NCBI RefSeq assembly: GCF_900156395.1
Contig: NZ_FTNL01000004.1
Span: 124,001-188,000, forward strand
Direction of reading: 5' to 3'
Source: Fluoribacter gormanii
GTDB lineage: Bacteria > Pseudomonadota > Gammaproteobacteria > Legionellales > Legionellaceae
Length of the DNA: 64,000 bases
Below, one piece after another: positions 36,962 to 46,821 of the stretch (its first letter is position 1; each line of letters starts with the position of its first letter). The notes under the pieces are model-generated. The model saw only the letters and a list, made by a program, of their open reading frames with translations. It had not been told where the DNA came from and searched no databases. The translations under genes and the position numbers were made by a program.

Positions 36962-38107
36962 CTATCTGTGTTTAGAAATAATTTTAATGATCAATTTTTT
37001 TTCTCTATTTGAAATGCTTTTTATATAAGATTCGATAAAGTTGATATAAAGAGACGGGTCAAAATTGAATAGCCTTTTCTCGAAACTACGTGGAATAACC
37101 ATTAATCTACAGTCTTCCAGTGCCGTTACTGATACATGTCTTAAATAATTATCATGGTATGTTCCAAACTCACCGAATATATCACCAGGATGGATTTTCA
37201 AGATAGTTATTGATTTTTTGGATACAATAAGTTCTCCATTTAAAACAGCAAATCGCTCCTGATGGTGCTCTTTTTCACTAAATAGCAGCGATCCTTTTTT
37301 AAGATTTAAAAAATAACAATTTTTAATAAGGAAGTTAATTGTTCCCTTTTTTAAATGGTATAGGAATGATTTTTTATACTTTAAAAAAAAAGTAGAATCT
37401 ATATCATCAATAGTTTTATCTGAAGTTAGGTAGTTTTCCAGGACATCTGGCCGAAAATTTTCATAGTCATCTTTTAAAGATTTTGGACAGTATTTTTTCA
37501 TTAGAGGATAATTTATCGACTTCATGTTTTTCAGAAACTGCATATCAGGCATTACTACAATTGGAATTTCCACTCTGTCATTAAACTGTATGAGTTCCGT
37601 TGTATAGGGTCTATAACCGAGCAACATGTAATGTTTAAGTAAGCCAGGAGCACAACTTGCAAACGAAAAATAATTATTAAAATCACGAATTAACCTGGTC
37701 GAGATATGAATGGTTTGCAAAACTACAAGATATTTACCTCGTTTATAGCGCTGTACTGCAAGCCTTTCCGCAAATGCTATTGATTGGTTATGGGCAAGAG
37801 GTAACTCATGTAAAAAATACTTCAAATTATTTTCTTCTGGTACTAATCCTCGTTCTAAATAATGTACTCTGCATGCACTTGAAATATTTTTTTTATTCGT
37901 CGTATAGGTGTGTAATGAATTTTGTTTATCATCGAATTCATCTTTAAGAATTTTTTGTTGATGATCATAAGTTTCTTCAATCATCTTATGCTCTTCATGA
38001 TAAACCTCATATCTGAACTTATATATCTTAATTTTTTCCTCTTCTGTTGAGGCTTCTTTGACAGGGATGCACTTTAAAATATGGTATTTGAGATAAGTTA
38101 ATATCAT
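36962..38107 (-). CDS. AHL-synthase-like N-acyltransferase fused to a cyclic-nucleotide-binding domain
   Basis: The 381-aa protein starts with a GNAT/autoinducer-synthase-like domain: KFRYEVYHEEHKMI, FDDKQNSLHTYTT, ACRVHY and AFAERLAVQRYKRGK, as in N-acyl amino acid and homoserine lactone synthases. From about residue 240 it has a cNMP-binding-type beta-barrel: KKGSLLFSEKEHHQERFAVLNGEL and the phosphate-cassette-like IHPGDIFGEFGTYHD. The standard cassette Arg is not obvious, so the ligand is uncertain. It probably forms an operon with the E1-like gene. Confidence 0.7.
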   Translation of the reverse strand: MILTYLKYHILKCIPVKEASTEEEKIKIYKFRYEVYHEEHKMIEETYDHQQKILKDEFDDKQNSLHTYTTNKKNISSACRVHYLERGLVPEENNLKYFLHELPLAHNQSIAFAERLAVQRYKRGKYLVVLQTIHISTRLIRDFNNYFSFASCAPGLLKHYMLLGYRPYTTELIQFNDRVEIPIVVMPDMQFLKNMKSINYPLMKKYCPKSLKDDYENFRPDVLENYLTSDKTIDDIDSTFFLKYKKSFLYHLKKGTINFLIKNCYFLNLKKGSLLFSEKEHHQERFAVLNGELIVSKKSITILKIHPGDIFGEFGTYHDNYLRHVSVTALEDCRLMVIPRSFEKRLFNFDPSLYINFIESYIKSISNREKKLIIKIISKHR

Positions 38108-38330
38108 GCTATTCCACCCTGAATTAGTCCAAAATTAAATCAAGATTTCTAAAGTATAGTCATAAATTATCAGGTGATAATTAAAATTAATTGAAATTAG
38201 TAAAATAAAAAGGCTGATATTATTGACATGCTGCTTTGGAAGTTAATTATCGATGTTCTATGTTGATAGAACGCTCTCTTGTGTGCCTTCCCCGATGCGT
38301 TAAATAAATTTATTTTTACTGGAATTATAT

Positions 38331-38888
38331 CTATGGCAAAGGACCAAATGGATTTATTTCCTTTTCTTCATCCTCATCAAATAATACTTCTTCGAAATGA
38401 AAATCTTTTTTATGGGTTAATTCTTCATTGATTTTAGCTGACAATCCTGGAGATAATAATTTCTCATAATTTGTGATTAAATAATCAGTTTCTACCTTGG
38501 TTAATGAATTTCTGTAATCCTCATCCTCCATAATAAATTCTAATAAATGAGGCTGACATTCCCCAATACTTAATATCCAATGAGGTAAGGATTTAGGTTT
38601 TTGCGTAATTAATATATTTTTGCAATGTTCATTTTGTAAGATAGCGAGCCCTGTTTTTTCATTTTCTATAATGCATCGCAATAAATGATGGAACATAGCA
38701 GCTTCTGAACTATTCAGAACTTGAGTTAATTGAGTCATCATGTTTTTTTTTCTCAAGTGTTCGACATTTTGAAATAACAGGCCTAGGTTACGCTCTTCTT
38801 TAACGTTTAGGGATGAACAAATAATTTCTAAAATTTCATTGGGCAAATTTGAAAACAAAATTGGTACTCTCGACACAATATTACTCAC
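38331..38888 (-). CDS. F-box protein, effector candidate
   Basis: The 185-aa protein has near its N-terminus FSNLPNEILEIICSSLNVKE, matching the F-box core LPxEIxxxIxxxL. F-box proteins recruit substrates to host SCF ubiquitin ligases through Skp1, and Legionella is known to export several. The middle is helical, and the tail FHFEEVLFDEDEEKEINPFG is strongly acidic, as expected for a Dot/Icm substrate. There is no signal peptide. It is divergent from the gene at 38935 with 46 bp between them. Confidence 0.7.
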   Translation of the reverse strand: MSNIVSRVPILFSNLPNEILEIICSSLNVKEERNLGLLFQNVEHLRKKNMMTQLTQVLNSSEAAMFHHLLRCIIENEKTGLAILQNEHCKNILITQKPKSLPHWILSIGECQPHLLEFIMEDEDYRNSLTKVETDYLITNYEKLLSPGLSAKINEELTHKKDFHFEEVLFDEDEEKEINPFGPLP

Positions 38889-38934
38889 ATTGATCTACAA
38901 TTATACATGAGTTAAATTAGATTTATGATGTCTT

Positions 38935-40044
38935 ATGTATTCGAAAGAAAGCAAACCGACAATTGGTACTCTTTTTAAAGCAAATCGGCTAATTGCAAAA
39001 ACTGTAAATCGAATTATTGTAGAGCCAGATAATGTAAGTTTAACAGATTGGGCTACCGAAGCTAAATTATTTATCAGTAAAGACGGTAATTGTCTTTCTT
39101 CAACAACGTTACTTGTTTACCAAAAGTATGTACCGACTTACTCATGTGGTGGACGTCGTTATGGAGTCCTAATTAATGCAGAAGAAGCCTATGTATATGA
39201 TGTTAATACAAAAGATGCTAATACAAACAGGATCGATAAATTAAAAAAAAGAGATGAAAGAAAAGAGATTAAATTACAGAGTAAAAGCGCAGAAACTACA
39301 AGACTAAATCTTAAAACTTTAGATGAACTGGGTAAAGAAATTCAAGAGACAGAAAATGGTTTTGAAATGAATGAAGTTTTACTCGATGCACCAAAAGATT
39401 CATTAGTAGGCTTATTTGTTCGCGCTATAGAGTTTTCTCCGAAAGCGGATTTAAAAGATTATTATCTTAGCTTACTGGAAATGATGCTTATTCAAAAATA
39501 TCTCAATGAGGCCTTCGATTTACCGTTGCTTAAAATTTGTCTCTATTATGAACGCGAAGGAAAGCTTGGAAATTTTCCTAGTCAAGATGAATTATTCACT
39601 CAGGCTAGAGCACATGGAATAAACAATCGGAATTACCCTGCATTATTTGAGAGGCTTTCCAGCAATTATGTTTTTCCTAAATACAATCCTATAACGTTAA
39701 AGGATTTTTTAGCACGATATGAGCCACAAGAAGTGTTGGATAAAGTCCGAGAGCAGGTTATAAAGAGTTTAATAGCAAATTATAAACCTTTTGTTCCCCG
39801 TGAAATCGATGCAACAACTATTCTAAACGAATTAGTGGATCTAGCAGTAGGTATTAATCCGGGACTCATAGATGAAACTATAAATTTATGTGTCTTTGCA
39901 ACTTTAAAGGATCCTTCTTCACAAAAAACGAATGTTCTAGAACAACGAGAATATCTATTTTTTTCGACAACAGGGGAATCCTTATCACCGAATACAACGG
40001 CAGAGGACGATATAATTACGCCTTTCTATGAGTTTAAAAAGTAA
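38935..40044 (+). CDS. Unknown 369-aa protein, effector candidate
   Basis: I do not recognise a family. The N-terminal ~75 residues are compact (LFISKDGNCLSSTTLLVYQKYV, with a GGRRYGVLI strand after it), followed by a charged segment rich in Lys and Arg (residues ~95-120) and a mostly helical remainder. The acidic and polar tail (SPNTTAEDDIITPFYEFKK) is compatible with secretion. No membrane segment. No good Shine-Dalgarno precedes ATG 38935. Its setting between an F-box and a glycosyltransferase gene supports, but does not prove, an effector role. Confidence 0.6.
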   Translation: MYSKESKPTIGTLFKANRLIAKTVNRIIVEPDNVSLTDWATEAKLFISKDGNCLSSTTLLVYQKYVPTYSCGGRRYGVLINAEEAYVYDVNTKDANTNRIDKLKKRDERKEIKLQSKSAETTRLNLKTLDELGKEIQETENGFEMNEVLLDAPKDSLVGLFVRAIEFSPKADLKDYYLSLLEMMLIQKYLNEAFDLPLLKICLYYEREGKLGNFPSQDELFTQARAHGINNRNYPALFERLSSNYVFPKYNPITLKDFLARYEPQEVLDKVREQVIKSLIANYKPFVPREIDATTILNELVDLAVGINPGLIDETINLCVFATLKDPSSQKTNVLEQREYLFFSTTGESLSPNTTAEDDIITPFYEFKK

Positions 40045-40076
40045 TTATATTCCCCATGGATTTTGTCAATGTAGGT

Positions 40077-40508
40077 CTAATCATTATGCTTCATAAACCA
40101 TTTCTTCTTTAATTCGAGAAATTTGGCTTTCTGATTGTCATTTAAAAGTGCAAACATTTGATGTTGCATCATTATCTTACTTTTTAACATAGAGGCTCTT
40201 ATTTTATTTACTTTCTCTATTAAAGCATCAAGTTTTGCCTCATCAATTTTATCAGTTTTAACCAAAGAGTTTATCTGACTTCGTAATAGTCTGAGTTGAG
40301 CATAGTTTTCTTTGAAGTCCACTTTGGCTTTTTCTTTATATGCTTTGAGTTTGGCTTTTTGATCTGCAGAAAGATTAAGTTCTTGTGCTAATTTATCAAA
40401 TTGATGATGGGAATTACAATGTTTTAAATCACCAATACATGCAAAACTTGGCTGTCCTAAAGATAATACTAAAGCGAGTGTTGCTAGCCAGATAAGCTTT
40501 TTATTCAT
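40077..40508 (-). CDS. Spy/CpxP-family periplasmic chaperone-like protein
   Basis: The product has a signal peptide (MNKKLIWLATLALVLSLGQ), and two LTxxQ-type motifs (LNLSADQKAKLKAY and LLNDNQKAKFLEL) at the two ends of a helical body, the mark of the Spy/CpxP fold. Such proteins prevent aggregation of periplasmic proteins or regulate CpxA. ATG 40508 has AAGGAA at good spacing and is preferred over the TTG at 40514. It is short (143 aa), as usual, and stands alone. Confidence 0.88.
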   Translation of the reverse strand: MNKKLIWLATLALVLSLGQPSFACIGDLKHCNSHHQFDKLAQELNLSADQKAKLKAYKEKAKVDFKENYAQLRLLRSQINSLVKTDKIDEAKLDALIEKVNKIRASMLKSKIMMQHQMFALLNDNQKAKFLELKKKWFMKHND

Positions 40509-40684
40509 TATCAATTCCTTATAATTATTAAACCAACTTTTCTGTTTATTTATATCACCACGATGACTTTAAATGGAGTATAGTCTATGAGGCGAATAAA
40601 TACGTTACTTTTTATATGCTACTAATTACTTGAATATTAATAATTTTTCTATAAACGATGACTCTTTATAGCTAAATATATTTT

Positions 40685-42298
40685 CTACGATTGAGTCAAT
40701 TGATAAGAAGGGGGACTCAATTTTATTTTTTTATCTTTTGCAACGCTAAAAATTATTGCATCATGACAAAGAGTTTCAAGATCTTCGATTAATTTTTGTG
40801 TATATCCGTTATGGTGACGGATGTTATGTAAAACATTTTTAAATTGGAGAATATTAAATTGATTGTCTTGATTAAAACAGCTTAATATGAGTTCAAGATC
40901 TTCTATTCTTGCACGACTTCTTTCTTTAGAAGCAAAGTGTTTCGGTGTGTGCGTTATTTTTTGGATGTATCGTTCCATTTCATTTTTTATTGAACAAAAA
41001 GAAGCAGGTAAGCTTAAAGCCAGCTCTTTTTGGCGTGCGGCAAGTAATTTTGTTCGTGATGCTTGTAGTTTTTTTCCAGAATCTAACCATGAAGAATCAT
41101 TTAATTCACCTTCGTCAACACCTAGAAATTTTAGCATTCCCAAAACATTTTCATGCAATGGAATAGAATTTTGTGAACGAAAAGCATTTTGCAATCCATA
41201 ATGATTAAAAGATAAGGGTTGAATCTCTTTAATAAATTTATCAGAGTCCACAACGTAACCACTAAATAATGCATTTGATATTTGTATTGGTCCTGTGGTG
41301 CAGACGACAATTGATTTAATATAAAGATCACGCTCCTTATTCATTAAATAGTTGAGGAACTTATCATCATTTTTTTCTAAAATATGCTTAATTGAAGAGT
41401 ATTCTTTGCTAAAAAAAAGATATTTAATCAAGTTTAATTGAGTTTCGAGATCTTTTCTTAATCTTTGGATTACATGTTCATGAGTTTCTTGTACATCGAT
41501 TTTGTTAAAATCTAAAAATTTATTTTTATCAGTCATTACTTCATTAATGTATGCTCTGATTTTTAATGAAGAATTGGATGCATCTGGTGGAATGATTTCT
41601 TTGGATTTAGCTATATAAAGTGATTCAGAACGATTTTTCATAAATTTTAAAAGATGACGATTTATAAAGCTGTCTGCATTTAATTCACTTTCAGTTCGTT
41701 CAATAAAGTCGGTATCATAATGTTCGAGCCTTGAGATCAATCCACTTTGCACTCGCTCGATATTTTTCCTTGCAGCAATTTCATCCACAATAGCAACAAA
41801 ATCATTATTTGACAGAATAAATTCCTTTTTACCCATTTTTAAACTACCAATGTTGAGGAGTATGGGCATTTCAGTTGCAATCATCTTGGGAAGATTGGAT
41901 GTATCAACTGGAAAATCGAAATCTGTATAAGTGCCTTTTTTAAATACTGGTGACAGCCATCTTAAAATATCACTTGCAACAGCCAAATTCCCACCAGATT
42001 TTAAATTGCAAATTTCGTCTTTATAAAAATCGTATAACTTCTTTTCATTATCCGATTGGAGTGATGTATGAATTGTATGCGCATCAAGAGATATAATTTT
42101 ATGTTCCCTGCAAAATTCGTGTAACGAAGTTACTGATGAATGTGTTAGTAAATTGGAGTCATATACTAAATGAATTGAATCAGTGGGATTTTTTTCACGC
42201 ATTTCAATAAGGCGAATTTGGTTTTCCAAATTCATGAATACATTTGGATTATTAGTTAACCAGATTTTTACATGTAAGTTTGGATTATATTGATACAT
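40685..42298 (-). CDS. DXD-type glycosyltransferase, effector candidate
   Basis: The 537-aa protein begins KIWLTNNPNVFMNLENQIRL, then HLVYDSNLLT, and has GGNLAVASDILRWLSPVFKK followed by TYTDFDFPVD, where D126 and D128 form the DXD sugar-nucleotide/metal site. The order SDILR...GxYxDxD is that of the TcdA/TcdB, SetA and Lgt group of toxin glycosyltransferases. The C-terminal ~350 residues are helical and may bind a membrane or substrate. No signal peptide; this fits a Dot/Icm effector. The sugar donor and target are unknown. Confidence 0.75.
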   Translation of the reverse strand: MYQYNPNLHVKIWLTNNPNVFMNLENQIRLIEMREKNPTDSIHLVYDSNLLTHSSVTSLHEFCREHKIISLDAHTIHTSLQSDNEKKLYDFYKDEICNLKSGGNLAVASDILRWLSPVFKKGTYTDFDFPVDTSNLPKMIATEMPILLNIGSLKMGKKEFILSNNDFVAIVDEIAARKNIERVQSGLISRLEHYDTDFIERTESELNADSFINRHLLKFMKNRSESLYIAKSKEIIPPDASNSSLKIRAYINEVMTDKNKFLDFNKIDVQETHEHVIQRLRKDLETQLNLIKYLFFSKEYSSIKHILEKNDDKFLNYLMNKERDLYIKSIVVCTTGPIQISNALFSGYVVDSDKFIKEIQPLSFNHYGLQNAFRSQNSIPLHENVLGMLKFLGVDEGELNDSSWLDSGKKLQASRTKLLAARQKELALSLPASFCSIKNEMERYIQKITHTPKHFASKERSRARIEDLELILSCFNQDNQFNILQFKNVLHNIRHHNGYTQKLIEDLETLCHDAIIFSVAKDKKIKLSPPSYQLTQS

Positions 42299-42439
42299 TT
42301 TTATTCTTAATTTTTAAGTTTCAATAAATTACTGCATATAAAAACTAGTTTTGTTTTAATTTCTGGCACGAATAATTAACGGACCATATATAAAAAAGCT
42401 TAGCACAAGATAAAAAAAAGATTTGCAAACTAAATTTAA

Positions 42440-42468
42440 TTGATGAGTTTCGACAAATATGGTATAAA
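42440..42468 (+). promoter_or_regulatory. Predicted promoter of rpsB-tsf
   Basis: TTGATG at 42440-42445 and TATAAA at 42463-42468 are separated by 17 bp. Transcription would start near 42475, giving a leader of about 94 nt that includes the hairpin at 42501-42532. Confidence 0.65.
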
Positions 42469-42500
42469 TGTCGCGCTTTAAATACACACACGATTCGGCA

Positions 42501-42532
42501 CATACGATAGGGTCCCTTAAGGGTTTCGTATG
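42501..42532 (+). promoter_or_regulatory. rpsB leader hairpin (likely S2 autoregulatory element)
   Basis: CATACGA (42501-42507) pairs with TCGTATG (42526-42532), enclosing an inner GGGTCCCTTAAGGG segment; GGGGAGCGTGG follows directly. In E. coli the rpsB 5' leader mediates repression by protein S2 and is conserved in gammaproteobacteria; I infer the same role here from position and structure. Confidence 0.55.
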
Positions 42533-42568
42533 GGGAGCGTGGACGAATAACCCTGGAGAAAATAAATT

Positions 42569-43330
42569 ATGAATATCAGCATGCGTGAATTGCTTGAAGC
42601 AGGAGCTCATTTTGGACACAGAACACGTTTTTGGAATCCTGAAATGGGTGATTATATATTTGGATCCCGTAACAAAATTCACATTATCAATCTTGAAAAA
42701 ACAATGGTAATGCTCAACGATGTTGTGAACTATGTTGGCAGATTAGCATCTAATAAAGCAAAAATTCTATTTGTAGGAACTAAAAGAGCCGCCCAAGACA
42801 GTATTCGTGAACATGCGAAGCGTTGTGGCATGCCTTATGTCGATCATCGTTGGTTAGGTGGTATGTTGACCAACTATAAAACAGTTCGCCAATCAATTTT
42901 TCGCTTAAAAGAATTAAAAGAAATGAAAGAAAAAGGATTGTTTAACGGCATGATTAAAAAAGAAGCATTGATGCTTACCCGTGAACTTGAAAAATTAGAA
43001 AGAGGTTTAGGTGGTATTGAGCACATGGGCGGTTTACCTGATGCTCTGTTTGTTGTTGATGTTGGCTTCGAGCACATTGCTGTTGAAGAAGCTCATCGAT
43101 TAAAAATACCCGTAATTGGTGTTGTTGATACCAACAATAGCCCAAGAAATATTGATTATATTATTCCTGGTAATGATGACTCCATGAGAGCAGTTGATAT
43201 TTACGTCCGTTGCGTTGCTGATGCTATTTTAGATGCTAAAGGCAGTAATACAGTGGGAGTGGGTTCATCTGACGCTGAATTTGTAGAAGTAGTTGAACAA
43301 ACTAACGATGCAGAAAAAGCTGGGGAATAA
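42569..43330 (+). CDS. rpsB: 30S ribosomal protein S2
   Basis: S2 binds the back of the 30S subunit and is needed for docking of S1. The 253-aa protein has the family segments [43 protein letters not shown] and [14 protein letters not shown] precedes the ATG. An attenuator-like hairpin separates it from tsf. Confidence 0.98.
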   Translation: MNISMRELLEAGAHFGHRTRFWNPEMGDYIFGSRNKIHIINLEKTMVMLNDVVNYVGRLASNKAKILFVGTKRAAQDSIREHAKRCGMPYVDHRWLGGMLTNYKTVRQSIFRLKELKEMKEKGLFNGMIKKEALMLTRELEKLERGLGGIEHMGGLPDALFVVDVGFEHIAVEEAHRLKIPVIGVVDTNNSPRNIDYIIPGNDDSMRAVDIYVRCVADAILDAKGSNTVGVGSSDAEFVEVVEQTNDAEKAGE

Positions 43331-43347
43331 TTAGATTTTAAAATATA

Positions 43348-43388
43348 GGGGGGCTGGGTGTTTAAACACCTTAATTTGCCCCCCTTTT
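43348..43388 (+). terminator. Terminator or attenuator between rpsB and tsf
   Basis: GGGGGGC (43348-43354) pairs with GCCCCCC (43378-43384), with a nested GGTGTTTAAACACC hairpin, followed by TTTT. As tsf has no clear promoter of its own here, partial read-through is expected, which would set the rpsB/tsf ratio. Confidence 0.75.
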
Positions 43389-43407
43389 GCTATACGGAGA
43401 AATGAAA

Positions 43408-44286
43408 ATGTCAATTAGTGCAAGTTTAGTCATGCAGTTACGTGAGCGTACAGGTGCTGGTATGATGGAATGTAAAAAATTTCTAATAGCAACCAATGGT
43501 GATATAGAGGCTGCAATCATTGAAATGCGCAAAGCAGGCCAGGCAAAAGCAGATAAAAAAGCAGATCGCGTAGCTGCTGAAGGTGTGGTAGTGATTGCAC
43601 GTTCTGCTGATGGACGCAGTGCAGTGATGTTAGAAATTAACAGTGAAACAGATTTTGTTGCTCGTGATGAGAACTTTACTAACTTTGCAAACATGGTTGC
43701 TGATGCTGCATTAAATAGTTCAGCCACGACAATTGCAGAATTGTCAGCGATTACTCTTTCTTCTGGCGTTCCTGTAGAACAAGCTCGTCAAGAGTTAGTA
43801 GCAAAAATTGGTGAAAACATTAAATTAAGACGCCTTGAGCGGATGCAGTGCGATGCAGGAGTTATTGGTTGCTATTTACATGGTTCACGAATTGGTGTTA
43901 TGGCTGCACTTAAAAATGATCAAGAAGAACTTGCTAAAGACATTGCAATGCACGTTGCTGCGAGCAAACCAATTGTAGTAAGTCGAGATCAAGTATCTAC
44001 TGAAGCTATTGAAAATGAGCGTGAAATTTTTACTGCTCAAGCAAAAGAAAGTGGCAAACCACAAGAAATTATCGATAAAATGATTGAAGGTAGAATCAAT
44101 AAATTTATTGATGAAGTGAGCTTATTAGGTCAACCATTTGTAAAAAACCCAGATATCAAAGTAGGCCAACTTTTGAAAGAAAAGAACACCGAAGTTCTTT
44201 CTTTTGTTCGTTACGAAGTTGGTGAAGGGATAGAGAAAAAAGAAGATAACTTTGTTGAAGAAGTGATGGCTCAGGTTCGTACATGA
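43408..44286 (+). CDS. tsf: Elongation factor Ts
   Basis: EF-Ts recycles EF-Tu by GDP/GTP exchange. The 292-aa protein starts [19 protein letters not shown], has the TDFV motif ([11 protein letters not shown]) and the expected C-terminal segment [11 protein letters not shown] 43408 is chosen because GGAGA lies 7 nt upstream and it fits family N-termini; 43402 and 43387 would be N-terminal extensions. Confidence 0.97.
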   Translation: MSISASLVMQLRERTGAGMMECKKFLIATNGDIEAAIIEMRKAGQAKADKKADRVAAEGVVVIARSADGRSAVMLEINSETDFVARDENFTNFANMVADAALNSSATTIAELSAITLSSGVPVEQARQELVAKIGENIKLRRLERMQCDAGVIGCYLHGSRIGVMAALKNDQEELAKDIAMHVAASKPIVVSRDQVSTEAIENEREIFTAQAKESGKPQEIIDKMIEGRINKFIDEVSLLGQPFVKNPDIKVGQLLKEKNTEVLSFVRYEVGEGIEKKEDNFVEEVMAQVRT

Positions 44287-45026
44287 TGAATGAAAGTCAC
44301 CCAACATTAAAATATAAGCGTATTTTACTTAAATATAGTGGCGAAGCCCTCATGGGCAAGTCACAATTCGGAATTGATCCCTCAGTCTTGGATACATTAG
44401 CTAGGGATATAGCCGATTTAATTAAGATGGGCGTTGAGGTTGGTCTCGTATTAGGTGGTGGTAATTTATTTCGTGGCAAGGCACTTTCTCAAGCGGGTGT
44501 TGGACGTGTAACTGGCGACCATATGGGGATGCTTGCTACAGTAATGAATGCTTTAGCTGTGAGAGATGCTTTGGAACGTATTGATATGCCGGCGCGTATA
44601 ATGTCAGCTATTCCCATGCTTGGAGTAGTTGACCCATACCACCGGCGTAAAGCAATTGAACATTTGCGAACTGGACATGTAGTTATTTTTGCGGCTGGGA
44701 CTGGAAATCCATTTTTCACAACTGATACAGCCGCTTGTTTAAGAGCTATTGAAATAGGAGCGGATGTAGTTTTAAAAGCAACTAAAGTAGATGGTGTTTA
44801 CTCAGAAGATCCTTTTAAAAACCCTAATGCCAAACGTTATGATTATTTAACTTATATTGAAGTTTTAACACAAGGTTTGGAAGTGATGGACTCTACTGCA
44901 ATTTGTCTTTGTCAGGATCAAGGCATGCCCTTACAGGTATTTGATATGACTGCACCTAATGCATTAAGAAGAATTGTATCTGGAGAGCGCGTAGGAACTA
45001 TAGTCGGAGCTAATCATGATAAATGA
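44283..45026 (+). CDS. pyrH: UMP kinase
   Basis: PyrH phosphorylates UMP to UDP. The 247-aa protein has [36 protein letters not shown] and [13 protein letters not shown], all typical of the bacterial hexameric enzyme. It overlaps the tsf stop by 4 bp and frr by 11 bp, the common rpsB-tsf-pyrH-frr arrangement. Confidence 0.97.
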   Translation: MMNESHPTLKYKRILLKYSGEALMGKSQFGIDPSVLDTLARDIADLIKMGVEVGLVLGGGNLFRGKALSQAGVGRVTGDHMGMLATVMNALAVRDALERIDMPARIMSAIPMLGVVDPYHRRKAIEHLRTGHVVIFAAGTGNPFFTTDTAACLRAIEIGADVVLKATKVDGVYSEDPFKNPNAKRYDYLTYIEVLTQGLEVMDSTAICLCQDQGMPLQVFDMTAPNALRRIVSGERVGTIVGANHDK

Positions 45027-45573
45027 GATTAAGCAAGATTCAGAAAAGCGAATGAAAAAAACCATTGAGGTGTTACAGACTGATCTGACAAAAATTCGCA
45101 CTGGAAGAGCGAATGCCGGTTTACTGGATCACGTACAAGTTGATTACTATGGAACTATGACCCCATTAAATCAAATTGCTAATATTTCTGCTAGTGATTC
45201 ACGAACAATCTTAGTGACTCCGTGGGAAAAATCTATGGTGGCAGCCGTAGAAAAGGCTATTTTGACTTCTGATTTAGGGTTGAATCCTGCTACAGCAGGT
45301 TCCGCAATTCGTGTCCCAATGCCGCCATTGACTGAAGAACGAAGAAAGGAACTCATCAAAGTCGTTCGTAATGAAGGCGAGCAAGGAAAAGTTTCCATAC
45401 GTAATATCAGAAGAGATGCCAATACTCAATTGAAGGAATTGGTCAAAGATAAAAGCATTTCTGAAGATGATGAGCGTCGAGCAGCAGAAGTGATTCAAAA
45501 GCTAACCGATAAATACATTCTTGAAATAGATGGGTTATTGGCTGAAAAAGAAAAAGACTTAATGGAAATTTAA
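45016..45573 (+). CDS. frr: Ribosome recycling factor
   Basis: RRF splits post-termination ribosomes together with EF-G. The 185-aa protein has the standard length and the motifs [52 protein letters not shown] and [12 protein letters not shown]. It ends with a clear terminator. In many relatives uppS and cdsA follow; here a Rab-like gene does. Confidence 0.98.
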   Translation: MINEIKQDSEKRMKKTIEVLQTDLTKIRTGRANAGLLDHVQVDYYGTMTPLNQIANISASDSRTILVTPWEKSMVAAVEKAILTSDLGLNPATAGSAIRVPMPPLTEERRKELIKVVRNEGEQGKVSIRNIRRDANTQLKELVKDKSISEDDERRAAEVIQKLTDKYILEIDGLLAEKEKDLMEI

Positions 45574-45580
45574 GTCTGGT

Positions 45581-45625
45581 TGCTGCTTGAGGTAAACAAC
45601 CTCAGGCAGTACTAATCATTATTTT
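45581..45625 (+). terminator. Intrinsic terminator after frr
   Basis: TGCTGCTTGAGGT and ACCTCAGGCAGTA (45581-45593 with 45599-45611) form a long stem with one G-T pair and a 5-nt loop, followed after a short gap by TTATTTTTG. Confidence 0.75.
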
Positions 45626-45783
45626 TGTAGTATGTTCATCCTTGCTAAAGTCATCAGTTCATTCGCTAGCTTGTTGCAATCATAAATATGGTTAATTTGT
45701 ATTAAGGTTTTGCATCACATTTTTATGAATTTTGAATGCATCTCTCCCTAATTTGTTATGTGTAAATAATTTTGAGGTTCCTC

Positions 45784-46776
45784 ATGCAATACAAAGTTGT
45801 TTTTTTTGGTAAAAGTGGAAGTGGCAAAACCCAACTTCATCGAATCGCAGGGTTACAAAATTTTGTAGAGAATGTTCGTCCTACTATAGGCGCTGATTTT
45901 TTGACGCGAGAAATAAATTCCGATGATTCGGTCCTCTTATGGGATACAGCTGGAGCTGAACGATACAAAGCAATGAGTCATATGTTTTTTAGGGGAGCTG
46001 TTGTTGGTGTATTTTGTATTGATCTAACTGAAGAAATTAATGAGCAAGAAATTATTAAGAGCATTGAAGAATTTCGTCACTTTGTACCTAATGCTCCTAT
46101 TATTTGTGTTGGTACAAAATCAGATTCTCCTGAAGCAGATAAAAAGGCTCTAGACAAAATCAAGTCAAAAGTATTGTTTGCTGATTTTATCACTACTTCT
46201 GCAAATACAGGGGAAAATGTAGAGGATCTTTTTAAATTAATCTGTAAGCACTGTGGCGCTAATCTTCTACTCTCATGGAAGGAGGCTGTTGCAACACTCC
46301 AAAAAAGTCTAAACGAATTACCCCAAAAAAAGGGTATATTGATAAATGAGAAATTAACTACGCTGGCAGATGTTATATTAGGTAAGCCAGGCAATCCTAG
46401 TGCTAGCCCAAGACTTAAAGCTAAAGCGATCGAAGACTTTACAAATCAATGTAAAACTATTTTGAAAGATGAGCATTCTGATGCTTTTAAAGCTGTGCTT
46501 TCAATTGCAGCGGCTGCGGTCGTACTTACTGTAACAGCCATAATTGGATTTTCAATTGGTGTTGCTTGTAGTTGGTGGACCGGTCCAGGAGCATTTTTTG
46601 CTGGGCTCGCAAGTGGTTACACAGCTGCTGTAGCTGTTGCCTCATCAAGTACTGTTTTTGGTGCATTAGCTGGTGGTATCACAGCGTATGGATTATTTAA
46701 ACCACCCAAAGAAATTCAAGCAATTAACGAGTTTGCTGAAACAGTATCTTCTTTTGACCCCGGGATTGTTTTGTAG
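45784..46776 (+). CDS. Rab-like small GTPase with C-terminal membrane hairpin, effector candidate
   Basis: ATG 45784, preceded by GAGG, gives 330 aa. Residues 1-165 form a eukaryotic-type GTPase: P-loop GKSGSGKT (9-16), switch I RPTIGADF with T34, WDTAGAERYK (54-63), GTKSD for the base and TSANTG. In Rab proteins the third motif is WDTAGQE; here A58 replaces the catalytic Gln, predicting slow GTP hydrolysis. Residues ~237-300 are hydrophobic and Gly/Ala-rich, probably a membrane hairpin in place of prenylation. Several Legionella species carry Rab-like genes; a host origin is likely. Confidence 0.85.
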   Translation: MQYKVVFFGKSGSGKTQLHRIAGLQNFVENVRPTIGADFLTREINSDDSVLLWDTAGAERYKAMSHMFFRGAVVGVFCIDLTEEINEQEIIKSIEEFRHFVPNAPIICVGTKSDSPEADKKALDKIKSKVLFADFITTSANTGENVEDLFKLICKHCGANLLLSWKEAVATLQKSLNELPQKKGILINEKLTTLADVILGKPGNPSASPRLKAKAIEDFTNQCKTILKDEHSDAFKAVLSIAAAAVVLTVTAIIGFSIGVACSWWTGPGAFFAGLASGYTAAVAVASSSTVFGALAGGITAYGLFKPPKEIQAINEFAETVSSFDPGIVL

Positions 46777-46821
46777 TTTAAAAATTTCAATTAGCTGTTC
46801 CGCAATTTTTTTGTCAAAACC

